A stretch of 36,789 nucleotides of DNA from Chloroflexota bacterium (lineage in GTDB: Bacteria > Chloroflexota > Anaerolineae > Anaerolineales > Villigracilaceae). The notes under the pieces were generated by a model that saw nothing but the letters and a program-made list of their open reading frames with translations, ran no database searches and had not been told where the DNA came from. The DNA is taken from contig JAEWVF010000033.1 of assembly GCA_023459215.1 (NCBI GenBank), positions 1-36,789 on the forward strand, in the 5' to 3' direction. A program made the translations under genes and the position numbers. Positions 17,333 through 24,961 of this stretch are shown piece by piece (position 1 is the stretch's first letter; every line of letters begins with the position of its first letter).

Positions 17333-17476
17333 AAAAAAAGAGAGCCGCTAAAAGCGACTCTCTGATTTCCGTAAAGTAGAAACACTTTTCCCGACAAATT
17401 TGCAAAAAATCAATTCTCGAAAGTAGTGTTGTGTAGACATTGCGCCCAATTTTAAGCCGTTTGGGCTTTCTGTCAA
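17333..17476 (-). promoter_or_regulatory. Promoter and attenuator leader of the permease gene
   Basis: On the minus strand, TTGACA (17471-17476) and TAAAAT (17449-17454) are separated by 16 bases. About 85 bases of leader follow, then an 11-bp stem with one mismatch (17339-17363) and seven T (17333-17339): an intrinsic terminator located before the permease start codon. Within the leader AACACT can pair with AGTGTT, which could form an alternative fold. It does not match the purine riboswitch core I know. Confidence 0.65.
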
Positions 17477-17483
17477 GGATGAA

Positions 17484-18035
17484 TTAAGCCGTAAAAAGCG
17501 GCAGGTGTCCCAGGGAGATAATGTCCCGCCACTTCGACTTTTCGCCCTCGGTCATGATTGCCGTTTCGGCGGCCACGCTGGCCCCGGCCTTTTCCAGGAT
17601 CAGGCGCACGCCTTGCAGGGTCGAGCCGGTGCTGATGACATCATCCACCACGACAACTTTTTTGCCCTGTATCAGGTGGCGGTCTTTCTCGTCCAGGATC
17701 AGGGTTTGCGGCTGGCCGGTGGTAATGGAAAGCGTCTCGGCTTTCAGGGCGTCACCCATATACGGTTTATAGGATTTGCGCAGGACGATATAGGGCATGC
17801 CGGTTTCCACCGAGAGCGCATAAGCCAGCGGGATGGATTTGGCTTCAGCCGTCACCAACACATCATATTCAATCGTCTTCAACTTCTCGGCCAGCGCCTT
17901 TGCCGCGGCCTGGGTCAGTTCGGTATCGCCCAGGATGTTGAGTATGGCGATTCTTAAGCCGGGCGCAACTTCGAAGAGGCGCAAATTGCGTTTGAGACCG
18001 GCAATTTCAACCGGATAAAATTCCTGCTCTTTCAT
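17484..18035 (-). CDS. Adenine-phosphoribosyltransferase-like protein
   Basis: 183-residue type I phosphoribosyltransferase. The PRPP-binding signature VVVVDDVISTGSTL is near residue 126, preceded by VTAEAKSIPLAYALS and the flexible-loop region YIVLRKSYKPYM. It likely salvages a nucleobase to its 5'-monophosphate in the cytoplasm. Closest to Apt/Xpt; the exact base is uncertain. The start at 18033-18035 has GGAGG about 8 bases upstream. The downstream permease would import its substrate, though the permease also has its own promoter. Confidence 0.85.
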   Translation of the reverse strand: MKEQEFYPVEIAGLKRNLRLFEVAPGLRIAILNILGDTELTQAAAKALAEKLKTIEYDVLVTAEAKSIPLAYALSVETGMPYIVLRKSYKPYMGDALKAETLSITTGQPQTLILDEKDRHLIQGKKVVVVDDVISTGSTLQGVRLILEKAGASVAAETAIMTEGEKSKWRDIISLGHLPLFTA

Positions 18036-18095
18036 CTTCTTTCCTCCGCAAAAGGTTCAAACCAGGCCATAGTTTATCACAACCGCTCGTTACGG

Positions 18096-18101
18096 TATAA
18101 T
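18096..18101 (+). promoter_or_regulatory. -10 box upstream of the DUF951-like gene
   Basis: TATAAT 21 bases before the ATG at 18123, with a weak TTTATC at 17-base spacing as a possible -35. The same interval probably holds the divergent promoter of the phosphoribosyltransferase. Confidence 0.5.
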
Positions 18102-18122
18102 CCTGACGGGAAGAAAACGAAA

Positions 18123-18323
18123 ATGTTAACCGATTTGCAACTTAATACGGTTGTCAAATTAAGAAAACCACATCCCTGCGGCGGCTATGAGTGGACGGTA
18201 ACTCGCCTGGGTGCGGATATTGGCTTGGAATGTAACACCTGTCATCATCGTGTTTTGCTGACCCGGCGCGAACTTGCTCGCCGGCTCAAGACAATTGTTT
18301 CGCTTCCACTTAAAAACGACTGA
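18123..18323 (+). CDS. DUF951-like small protein
   Basis: 66-residue protein with KLRKPHPCGGYEWTVTRLGADIGLECNTCHHRVLLTRRELARRLK. This matches the DUF951 pattern (KKPHPCG, W, GADI, CxxC, then a basic helix). Cys19, Cys37 and Cys40 could bind metal; the fold is a small beta-barrel. In other bacteria it is often near ychF or rpsF, but here it precedes a glycosyltransferase by 14 bases. Function unknown. Confidence 0.82.
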   Translation: MLTDLQLNTVVKLRKPHPCGGYEWTVTRLGADIGLECNTCHHRVLLTRRELARRLKTIVSLPLKND

Positions 18324-18337
18324 GATTTGAGAGCCTA

Positions 18338-19474
18338 ATGGATAAAAAACCACACATTCTTTTTCTTTTTTCAGATACGGGTGGGGGGCATCGTTCTGCC
18401 GCCGAAGCGATTATCGAAGCGGTTCGTTTGCAATATGGTGATTCTGTCACCACCGAAATGGTGGATATTTTCAAAGATTATGCGCCCCGGCCGCTTAATC
18501 GCATGCCCGATTGGTATCCGTATATGGTCAAAGCGCCGGATTTGTGGGGAGCCAGCTTCCGCATTACCGATGGCCGCGCCCGCGCCCGCGCCATTACGGC
18601 AACGATGTGGCCGGTCGCTGCCCGTTATGCCCGGCGCATCATCAACCAGCATCCCAGCGACCTGGTTGTGACGGTCCATCCGTTTGGCAATTCTTTCATC
18701 CTGAAAGCCCTGGGGAATAACCGCCCCCCATTTATCACGGTTGTGACCGACATGGTTACGACTCACGCCCTTTGGTTTGACAATCGCGCCGATGTGATTT
18801 GTGTCCCGACCGAAACGGCCCGAAACCGCGCCATTGAATATTCCATGTCGCCCGAAAAGGTGGTGGTGGTGGGTCAGCCGATTGCGGCCAAATACTGCGC
18901 GCCAGTGGGCGACAAGCTGGCCTTGCGGCGCGCCCTTGGCTGGCCGGAAGATAAATTCACCGTGGTGGCGGTCGGCGGCGGGGACGGCATGGGGCCGCTG
19001 GCCCAGACTGCCCGCGCCATTGGCGAATCGGGCCTGGATGTCAGCCTGGTGGTGGTTGCCGGACGCAATGAACGCCTCAAGAACAGCCTGCAAAAGATGA
19101 ACTGGTCTATCCCGGCCTTCATCTATGGGTTTACCCGCGACTTGCCCGATTTTATGCGCGCAGCGGATGTCCTGGTGACCAAGGCCGGGCCGGGAACGAT
19201 AGCAGAATCCCTGGCCGCGCATTTGCCTCTCATCTTGTATGCCCGCCTGCCCGGGCAGGAGGACGGCAACGTCACCTTTGTCCGCCAGACTGGAACGGGA
19301 GTTTGGGCGCCCACGCCCCAGCGCGTCGTCGCGACCCTGCGCCGCTGGTACGATTACCCCGAAGAGCGGCAAAAGGTGGTCGAAGCCTGCATCCGCGCTG
19401 CTCGTCCGGACGCCTCGAACTCAATCGCCCGCATCATCGGCAAGCAATTGGACTTAAGTCCTATCCAGCAATAA
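18338..19474 (+). CDS. MGDG-synthase-type glycosyltransferase (GT28)
   Basis: 378 residues. The N-terminal domain, ILFLFSDTGGGHRSAAEAI, followed by DWYPYMVKAPDLWG, is the MGDG synthase/UgtP acceptor domain. The C-terminal GT28-like domain includes VAVGGGDGMGPL, FTRDLPDFMRAADVLVTKAGPGTIAESLA and the donor motif. The enzyme probably transfers a sugar to diacylglycerol at the inner membrane, making a glycolipid. GalE at the left edge could supply UDP-galactose, but the link is only suggestive. Start by ATG 14 bases after the DUF951-like gene. Confidence 0.88.
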   Translation: MDKKPHILFLFSDTGGGHRSAAEAIIEAVRLQYGDSVTTEMVDIFKDYAPRPLNRMPDWYPYMVKAPDLWGASFRITDGRARARAITATMWPVAARYARRIINQHPSDLVVTVHPFGNSFILKALGNNRPPFITVVTDMVTTHALWFDNRADVICVPTETARNRAIEYSMSPEKVVVVGQPIAAKYCAPVGDKLALRRALGWPEDKFTVVAVGGGDGMGPLAQTARAIGESGLDVSLVVVAGRNERLKNSLQKMNWSIPAFIYGFTRDLPDFMRAADVLVTKAGPGTIAESLAAHLPLILYARLPGQEDGNVTFVRQTGTGVWAPTPQRVVATLRRWYDYPEERQKVVEACIRAARPDASNSIARIIGKQLDLSPIQQ

Positions 19475-19517
19475 ACTCTAACGCCTGTTCTATATTTTAT
19501 GCTATACTTTTTGTAAT

Positions 19518-19757
19518 ATGGATTCGTTCCGCTCCTTTTGGCCTGCCTGGCTTGGTTCTTTACAACAGAAGAAGTTGAACTTGTGGGTTGCCTGGGTTTT
19601 GGATGCCGCTGGGCCGTTGAATTTGCTTGGCGCGCAGTTCGTTCACCTGGCTGCCCCATTTTTGGGGAATACGGAACAGTCCAAGGCGTTGGCGTGCATT
19701 CTGGAAGAAGAAACTGAAACACGCGCGTTTATCTCTTTCCTGAGGGAACATTCGTGA
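19518..19757 (+). CDS. Small protein of unknown function, first gene of a membrane operon
   Basis: 79 residues, starting MDSFRSFWPAWLGSLQQ. It is moderately hydrophobic in the middle (GPLNLLGAQFVHLAAPFLG) and ends EEETETRAFISFLREHS. Support for it being real is the GTGA overlap of its stop with the start of the next gene, and a TATACT box (19503-19508) ending 9 bases before the ATG, with no Shine-Dalgarno. No family recognised. Confidence 0.65.
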   Translation: MDSFRSFWPAWLGSLQQKKLNLWVAWVLDAAGPLNLLGAQFVHLAAPFLGNTEQSKALACILEEETETRAFISFLREHS

Positions 19758-20500
19758 ATCCGACCGCCCTGATCTCCCTGATAACAGTTATCGTGGCTGC
19801 GCTGATGATGGCGGTCTTTGCTTTCCTGGCCCGCAAGGCGCGCTTTGCTTTCCGGGACATTGACGCATTCAAGTTTATCCGCCGTTCGGTCGGCATGGTG
19901 GTCGAAGACGGTTCACGGCTGCACGTTTCACTCGGACGCGGCAGTCTGCTTACACCCTTCGGATCGGCTGCGCTGGCCGGGCTGGCGATGCTCCGTCGGC
20001 TGGCTGAGATCACCTCGACCAGCGACCGACCTCCGATCGCCACCTCCGGCGATGGCGTGGTCAACCTGCTGGCCCAGGAAACCATGCGCACCGCGCACGA
20101 AGTAATCCAAAAAGACAAACCTTTTGACGCGACCCAGGCCCGCATGACCGGGGTGACTCCCTTCTCTTATGCCGCCGGGGCCATGCCTTACCTTCGGGAT
20201 GATGAGGTTTCCACCAATGTCTTGATCGGCAATTACGGGGTCGAGATTGGCCTGCTAACCGAGGCTTCCGAACGCGAAGGCGCGGCCTTTATTGCCGCCA
20301 GCGACCATTTACCTGCCCAGGCGGTTCTCTATGCCGCCTCCCCTGATTCTCTGATCGGTGAAGAGCTTTTTGCGTCAGGCGCTTATAACCAGGCCGGGAA
20401 TTTTCATACCGCCAGCCTGGTTGTGCAGGATATTTTGCGCTGGATCATCATCATCGTTATCCTGGTTGGCATTGTCGTGAAGTTATCCGGAGGGCTGTGA
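19754..20500 (+). CDS. DUF6754-like membrane protein
   Basis: 248 residues with an N-terminal membrane segment (residues about 5-25), a soluble middle region and a C-terminal membrane segment (LRWIIIIVILVGIVVKL). The middle contains VEDGSRLHVSLGRGSLLTPFGSAALAGL and NYGVEIGLLTEASEREGAAFIAASDHLPAQAVLYAASPDSLIGEELFASGAY, which I associate with DUF6754 proteins of Chloroflexota. GTG start overlaps the upstream TGA; the downstream gene again overlaps by GTGA. Function unknown. Confidence 0.72.
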   Translation: MNPTALISLITVIVAALMMAVFAFLARKARFAFRDIDAFKFIRRSVGMVVEDGSRLHVSLGRGSLLTPFGSAALAGLAMLRRLAEITSTSDRPPIATSGDGVVNLLAQETMRTAHEVIQKDKPFDATQARMTGVTPFSYAAGAMPYLRDDEVSTNVLIGNYGVEIGLLTEASEREGAAFIAASDHLPAQAVLYAASPDSLIGEELFASGAYNQAGNFHTASLVVQDILRWIIIIVILVGIVVKLSGGL

Positions 20501-21129
20501 AACGAATCGCTTCTGCCTTCTATGCTGTCATCGCCATTAGCGTTGGCGTCTTGGTTTTGCTCGGCTATTTTGTGCCGCAGGTTGCTCCTTTCCAGGCCTT
20601 GTTGCTCGATTGGGCGATCATCCTGGCCGGGATTGCCCTGCTGGTTGGCGTAGGCAACCTGTTCTCCGTTCATTTTTCCAGAATTAAGGCGCGCAGCAAG
20701 GGTTACGTTTACAGCCTGGTTACCCTGGTTTCCCTGCTGGCAGTCTTGGCCCTGGGGGTTTTTGGTGTTAAAGATGCCACCGCCTTCACCTTGAATGCCA
20801 TCCTGATTCCCATCGAAATAAGTTTGATGGCGGTTCTTGCTGTTACCCTGGTTTACGCCAGCATTCGCCTTTTTCGCAATCGGGTGGATGCGAAAACCAT
20901 CGTTTTTCTGGTAACCGCCTTGCTGGTTTTATCCGGCACCATCTCGTTGCCGGTTTTATTGCAGATTCCGCTGCTTGGCGATGAAATCTTGCCGATGGTA
21001 GCGCAAATTATCTCCCAGGTTCTGGCGGCAGGCGGCGCGCGCGGCTTATTGATTGGGATTGCTCTGGGCGCGTTGACAACTGGCTTGCGCATTTTGTTTG
21101 GCGCTGACCGGCCCTACGGAGGCAAATAA
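20497..21129 (+). CDS. Multi-pass membrane protein of unknown function
   Basis: 210 residues with about six predicted membrane segments and a short basic loop (FSRIKARSKG). GTG start inside the upstream stop (GTGA); its TAA overlaps the next ATG (TAATG). No family recognised. The tight coupling implies it works with its neighbours in a membrane complex. Confidence 0.72.
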   Translation: MKRIASAFYAVIAISVGVLVLLGYFVPQVAPFQALLLDWAIILAGIALLVGVGNLFSVHFSRIKARSKGYVYSLVTLVSLLAVLALGVFGVKDATAFTLNAILIPIEISLMAVLAVTLVYASIRLFRNRVDAKTIVFLVTALLVLSGTISLPVLLQIPLLGDEILPMVAQIISQVLAAGGARGLLIGIALGALTTGLRILFGADRPYGGK

Positions 21130-24100
21130 TGGCTGACATTAGATGCCCGATGTGTTCAAAAGCCAACAAGCCTGACGCTGAAATTTGCGAGTTTTGCGGC
21201 GCGCGGATTACTCCCGTCACTGCTCCCCTGGAAACCATCAAGCCGGGCGAAACCCCGACCCCTAAAAAGACTTCTGACCTTGAAAGAACCCTTCCGGGCT
21301 GGCTGCGCGATGTGCGCAAAGCCGCCCAGGACGATGATGCCGGGGCGAACGATGCTGGCGACGAAAACCAGGAAGCCTTCGACCTGGAAATACCGGATTT
21401 CTTGAAATCCGAACCGGAACCGGCAGCTCCTCCCGCGCCAGCCGCGCAAAAACCCTCTTCCCCGCTCGATTTGCTGGCCGGATTGGCTGCCAGCGGCGAG
21501 GAAGAGGAAGATGTTCCCGATTGGCTCTCCAGCCTGCGCGCAGAGCAGCCCGAAGAAAAATCAGCGCCATCGGCCGCTGAAGGCGGCAGCTTGCAGGATT
21601 TGCTGGCATCCATCGATGCGCCGCGCGAACAGCCTGTTCAAAAAGCGCCTCAGGAAGAATCCTGGGGATTTGAAGAGCAGAAATTCAACTTTAATGAGGA
21701 TGCCGAGGAGTCGGCTTTTAATTTCGAAGCGGAAACTCCCGACTGGCTGGCTGCGCTCAAGGGTCAGCAGGATTCTCCTTCGCCCCAGGCAACCCCGCAG
21801 GCAGAAAATCTGGATGCAAGCCCGGCTCAAAGCGGGGATTTACCTTCCTGGCTCGATGACCTGGCTGGCGGCGACTCTGCCGGAGCCTTCTCCCCGGAGC
21901 CTGCCTCCGCTTCTCAGCCGAATGCCGCCGCCCCCGAGGCGGAAACCCCCGATTGGTTGGCCTCGCTTTCGGCTGAAACGCCTGCACCTGCCCAGCCAAC
22001 TCCGTCTCAGGCCGACGATACTCCCGACTGGCTCGCCTCGCTTGCCTCAGATGCGCCGGCCGCCAGCCAGCCTCCTGTGGATGATACCCCTGATTGGTTG
22101 TCAGCGCTCTCCGCAGAATCTCCCGCTTTGAGCGAGGAACCGGCCCAGGCTGCCCAGCCCGCAGACGATACGCCGGATTGGTTATCTTCTCTCTCGGCAG
22201 ATGCTCCCTCTTTGGGAGACGATGAGCCAGTTGTTCCAACGGCGCAGGTGGCTGACGATACCCCCGATTGGCTTTCCTCGCTCTCCGCAGACACTCCTGT
22301 ATCCGCTCCGGCCCAGGCGGAGGCTGAAACCTCCGACTGGCTGGCCTCCCTATCTGGCGATGCTCCGGCTGTTCAGTCCGAACCTGCCCCGGCTGTGCCA
22401 GCGGATGACACTCCCGATTGGTTGGCTTCCCTTTCGGCGGATGTCCCGTCCGCCCAGGCGGAAGATGCCTCTGCAACTCTGGCGGATGACACGCCTGATT
22501 GGCTTTCCTCGCTTTCAGAACAGGCCCCGGCTTCACAGCTCGAGGCGGCTCCCGCTGCGCAAGCGGAGGATGCCCCTGATTGGCTGGCCTCGCTCTCTAC
22601 GGACGTTCCCGCAACTGCGCCGGAACCCGTCGCGGATGATATGCCAGACTGGTTATCCTCGCTTTCTGCCGATGTTCCGGGGGTAACTGAAGCCCCCGCG
22701 GAAGAAAAGCCCGAAGAAGTTCCGGCTGGGGATATGCCGGGCTGGTTATCCGGCGTGATGGGAGAAGCTGCCCAGCCGGAAGTTGCTGAAGATGTTGAGC
22801 CGAAGAAAGCCAAGGCTTTCCAGACCGGCTCTTTGGAAGAAGTTCGCCTGGAAGAAACCCCCGATTGGCTGGCGGGGTTGGATGGCGGCGCGGAGACGAG
22901 CCGTGATTCGGAGCTTGAAGAGGCCCCGCTTCCCGAAAGTTCTGGCGTTTTTGCTTCGGCGGACGCCCAACCGTTTGCGGTGCCTGAGGCCGAACAGAAT
23001 CTTGATTCCATCCTTTCCATGGATGTGCCGGATTGGTTGGCGGGCTTTACCCCTGGTGAGCTTGAACCGTCTTCTGCCCAGAAACAGGAAGCGCTGACTT
23101 CCTCCTCTATTGATGACGATTTGGCCCCGGCCAATTTGCCCTCCTGGGTTCAAGCGTTGCGTCCGGTCGAGTCGGTGGTGTCAGATGCCAGCTTGGGCGA
23201 AGAAGAACAGGTAATCGAGAAAATCGGGCCATTGGCGGGCTTCCGCGCAGTTTTGCCGTTCTCGGCGGGCCTGGTTGCTGGCCGGAAATCAGCCCCCGTT
23301 TCGATTAAGTTACAGGCGGATCGTACCCAGCAGGAGCAGGCCACCCTTTTGGACGCGCTTGTCCATGCAGAGGGGACTCCCCGGCCTGTGACGGAACGGC
23401 GCAAGACGGCCTCCGATCGCTTGTTGCGTTGGTTGGTTGCGGCTGTTTTGTTGCTCTCCATTCTGCTCCCCTCCATTCTGGGAACACAACTCCTACCTAT
23501 CTCTACCAAGGCTACCAGTAATCTCAATAACTTTATTTCAACCATCTATGGGCTGGATTCAGATGCACCTGTGCTGATTGTCATGGATTATCAGCCTGCC
23601 ATGGCTGGCGAAATGGAAGCAGCGCTTTCCCCGGTGCTGAACGATTTGATGATTCGCGGGAAGCATATGGGTTTTGTGAGCACTTTGCCCACCGGCTCGT
23701 TTATGGCCTCGCGCATCATGGCGCAGATGCAATCCCGTTATGGGCATGTTTACCAGCCCGGTTCGCAGTATGTTGACCTGGGATATTTGCCGGGCGATGC
23801 AGCCGGCATTCGCGCTTTTGCCACCCAGCCTCGGGGCGTGGCCGGCGTCAGTGGGTTTGATGTCAATCTGTGGGACCTGCCGCTTTTGTCCGGCATCAAC
23901 CATTTGGATGATTTCTCTGCGCTGATTGTTGTAACCGATAACCCGGATAATGGGCGTATTTGGGTTGAGCAGGCTGGCGCTGTGCTCAACGATAAGCCCA
24001 TGTTGATGGTTATCAGCGCCCAGGCGGAGCCGATGCTGATCCCATATTATGACTCGGGCCAGGTGAGCGGTATATTAACCGGCCTCAGCGGTGGGGCGAT

Positions 24101-24263
24101 TTACGAAAGCATTCGTGAGCAGCCCGGTTTGGCGCGAACCTATTGGGATTCGTATGGGTTTGGCTTGGTGGCCGCCCAGGTTTTAATCATGGTTGGCAGC
24201 TTGTGGAGTCTTGTCATGGGAATCCGCGCTCGCCGTCAAAAACAGGAACAGGAAGAGGCCTAA
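21129..24263 (+). CDS. Zinc-ribbon membrane protein with PDWL repeats
   Basis: 1044 residues in three parts. Residues 6-24 form a zinc ribbon (CPMC...CEFC). Residues about 50-740 form a long, acidic, Ala/Pro/Ser-rich low-complexity region with some 14 copies of the motif [DE]-x-x-D-W-L and several variants (PSWL, PGWL, PSWV); copies in the central block recur every 28-40 residues with the form DDTPDWLSSLSAD. A membrane segment lies at about 763-785, an extracytoplasmic-type domain at about 790-1005, and a second membrane segment at about 1011-1033 with a basic tail. So the repeat region is probably cytoplasmic and may be a multivalent docking platform. The ATG overlaps the upstream stop. Function unknown. 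Confidence 0.88.
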   Translation: MADIRCPMCSKANKPDAEICEFCGARITPVTAPLETIKPGETPTPKKTSDLERTLPGWLRDVRKAAQDDDAGANDAGDENQEAFDLEIPDFLKSEPEPAAPPAPAAQKPSSPLDLLAGLAASGEEEEDVPDWLSSLRAEQPEEKSAPSAAEGGSLQDLLASIDAPREQPVQKAPQEESWGFEEQKFNFNEDAEESAFNFEAETPDWLAALKGQQDSPSPQATPQAENLDASPAQSGDLPSWLDDLAGGDSAGAFSPEPASASQPNAAAPEAETPDWLASLSAETPAPAQPTPSQADDTPDWLASLASDAPAASQPPVDDTPDWLSALSAESPALSEEPAQAAQPADDTPDWLSSLSADAPSLGDDEPVVPTAQVADDTPDWLSSLSADTPVSAPAQAEAETSDWLASLSGDAPAVQSEPAPAVPADDTPDWLASLSADVPSAQAEDASATLADDTPDWLSSLSEQAPASQLEAAPAAQAEDAPDWLASLSTDVPATAPEPVADDMPDWLSSLSADVPGVTEAPAEEKPEEVPAGDMPGWLSGVMGEAAQPEVAEDVEPKKAKAFQTGSLEEVRLEETPDWLAGLDGGAETSRDSELEEAPLPESSGVFASADAQPFAVPEAEQNLDSILSMDVPDWLAGFTPGELEPSSAQKQEALTSSSIDDDLAPANLPSWVQALRPVESVVSDASLGEEEQVIEKIGPLAGFRAVLPFSAGLVAGRKSAPVSIKLQADRTQQEQATLLDALVHAEGTPRPVTERRKTASDRLLRWLVAAVLLLSILLPSILGTQLLPISTKATSNLNNFISTIYGLDSDAPVLIVMDYQPAMAGEMEAALSPVLNDLMIRGKHMGFVSTLPTGSFMASRIMAQMQSRYGHVYQPGSQYVDLGYLPGDAAGIRAFATQPRGVAGVSGFDVNLWDLPLLSGINHLDDFSALIVVTDNPDNGRIWVEQAGAVLNDKPMLMVISAQAEPMLIPYYDSGQVSGILTGLSGGAIYESIREQPGLARTYWDSYGFGLVAAQVLIMVGSLWSLVMGIRARRQKQEQEEA

Positions 24264-24265
24264 AA

Positions 24266-24952
24266 ATGCTTCCCGTTGCAATGACCGACTTCCTCGCGGG
24301 TTTAATTGGCTTTTTGTTCACCTTGATGATTTTTAGTTACATCGTGGGCGATAACCCACTCTTTCGCTTGGCGATCCATGTTTTTGTCGGCGCGACAGCC
24401 GGGTATGTTGCGGCAGTGGTCTGGCAGCAGGTAATTATCAATAAGCTGGCAATCCCCATGTTAAGCGGGGATTTGTTGAAAATTTCGCTGCTAAGCGTAC
24501 CCTTAATCATGTCCCTGTTCCTTCTGATGAAACTTTCCCCCCGCTATCAGTTCCTGGGACGCTGGGTGGTGGCTTTCCTGGTGGGAGTTGGAGCTGCAGC
24601 GGCCATTGCCGGAGCGTTAATGGGCACCTTACTGCCGCAAGCTTGGGCCTCAATAAACTTGTTTGACCTGGGCGCTTTTGCTCCCGGTACCAGTGCGGAA
24701 AAAATCACCGAGGGCATCTTTATCCTGTTGGGCACGATTTCCACCCTGGCTTATTTCCAGTTTAGCGTCCGGGAAAATTCCTTGAAAACCGGTCGGCGCG
24801 GCATTTTCATGCGCATTATTTCCTTTGTCGGTGAAATCTTTTTGGCAATCACGTTTGGCGCTCTCTTCGCCGGCGTACTTTCATCTGCGCTGACCGCTAT
24901 GGTGGACAGAATGCAATCCATTGTCAATTTTTTTGTGTCACTTTTCTTCTAA
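24266..24952 (+). CDS. Multi-pass membrane protein of unknown function
   Basis: 228 residues beginning MLPVAMTDFLAGLIGFLFTLM, with about six hydrophobic segments and a short basic loop (KTGRRG). The ATG lies 2 bases after the upstream stop, and GGAAGAGG is about 10 bases before. No family recognised. Its TAA stop forms the start of a TAAAAT box serving the next gene. Confidence 0.75.
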   Translation: MLPVAMTDFLAGLIGFLFTLMIFSYIVGDNPLFRLAIHVFVGATAGYVAAVVWQQVIINKLAIPMLSGDLLKISLLSVPLIMSLFLLMKLSPRYQFLGRWVVAFLVGVGAAAAIAGALMGTLLPQAWASINLFDLGAFAPGTSAEKITEGIFILLGTISTLAYFQFSVRENSLKTGRRGIFMRIISFVGEIFLAITFGALFAGVLSSALTAMVDRMQSIVNFFVSLFF

Positions 24953-24955
24953 AAT
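24950..24955 (+). promoter_or_regulatory. -10 box upstream of the MutL-family gene
   Basis: TAAAAT whose first three bases are the upstream stop codon; it ends 6 bases before the ATG at 24962. This would give a leaderless internal transcript. Confidence 0.45.
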
Positions 24956-24961
24956 TAACTT

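Noticed and set aside
17403..17449. Leader peptide controlling the permease by translation attenuation
   Set aside because: The only short frame begins with TTG and has no ribosome binding site or codon run.
18371..19372. 333-codon minus-strand frame opposite the MGDG-synthase-like gene
   Set aside because: Antisense to a confidently identified glycosyltransferase; composition is random-like.
22007..22700. Nucleotide tandem repeat causing frameshifts in the PDWL gene
   Set aside because: The repeats are conserved as protein motifs with varied codons and spacing; the frame is open throughout.
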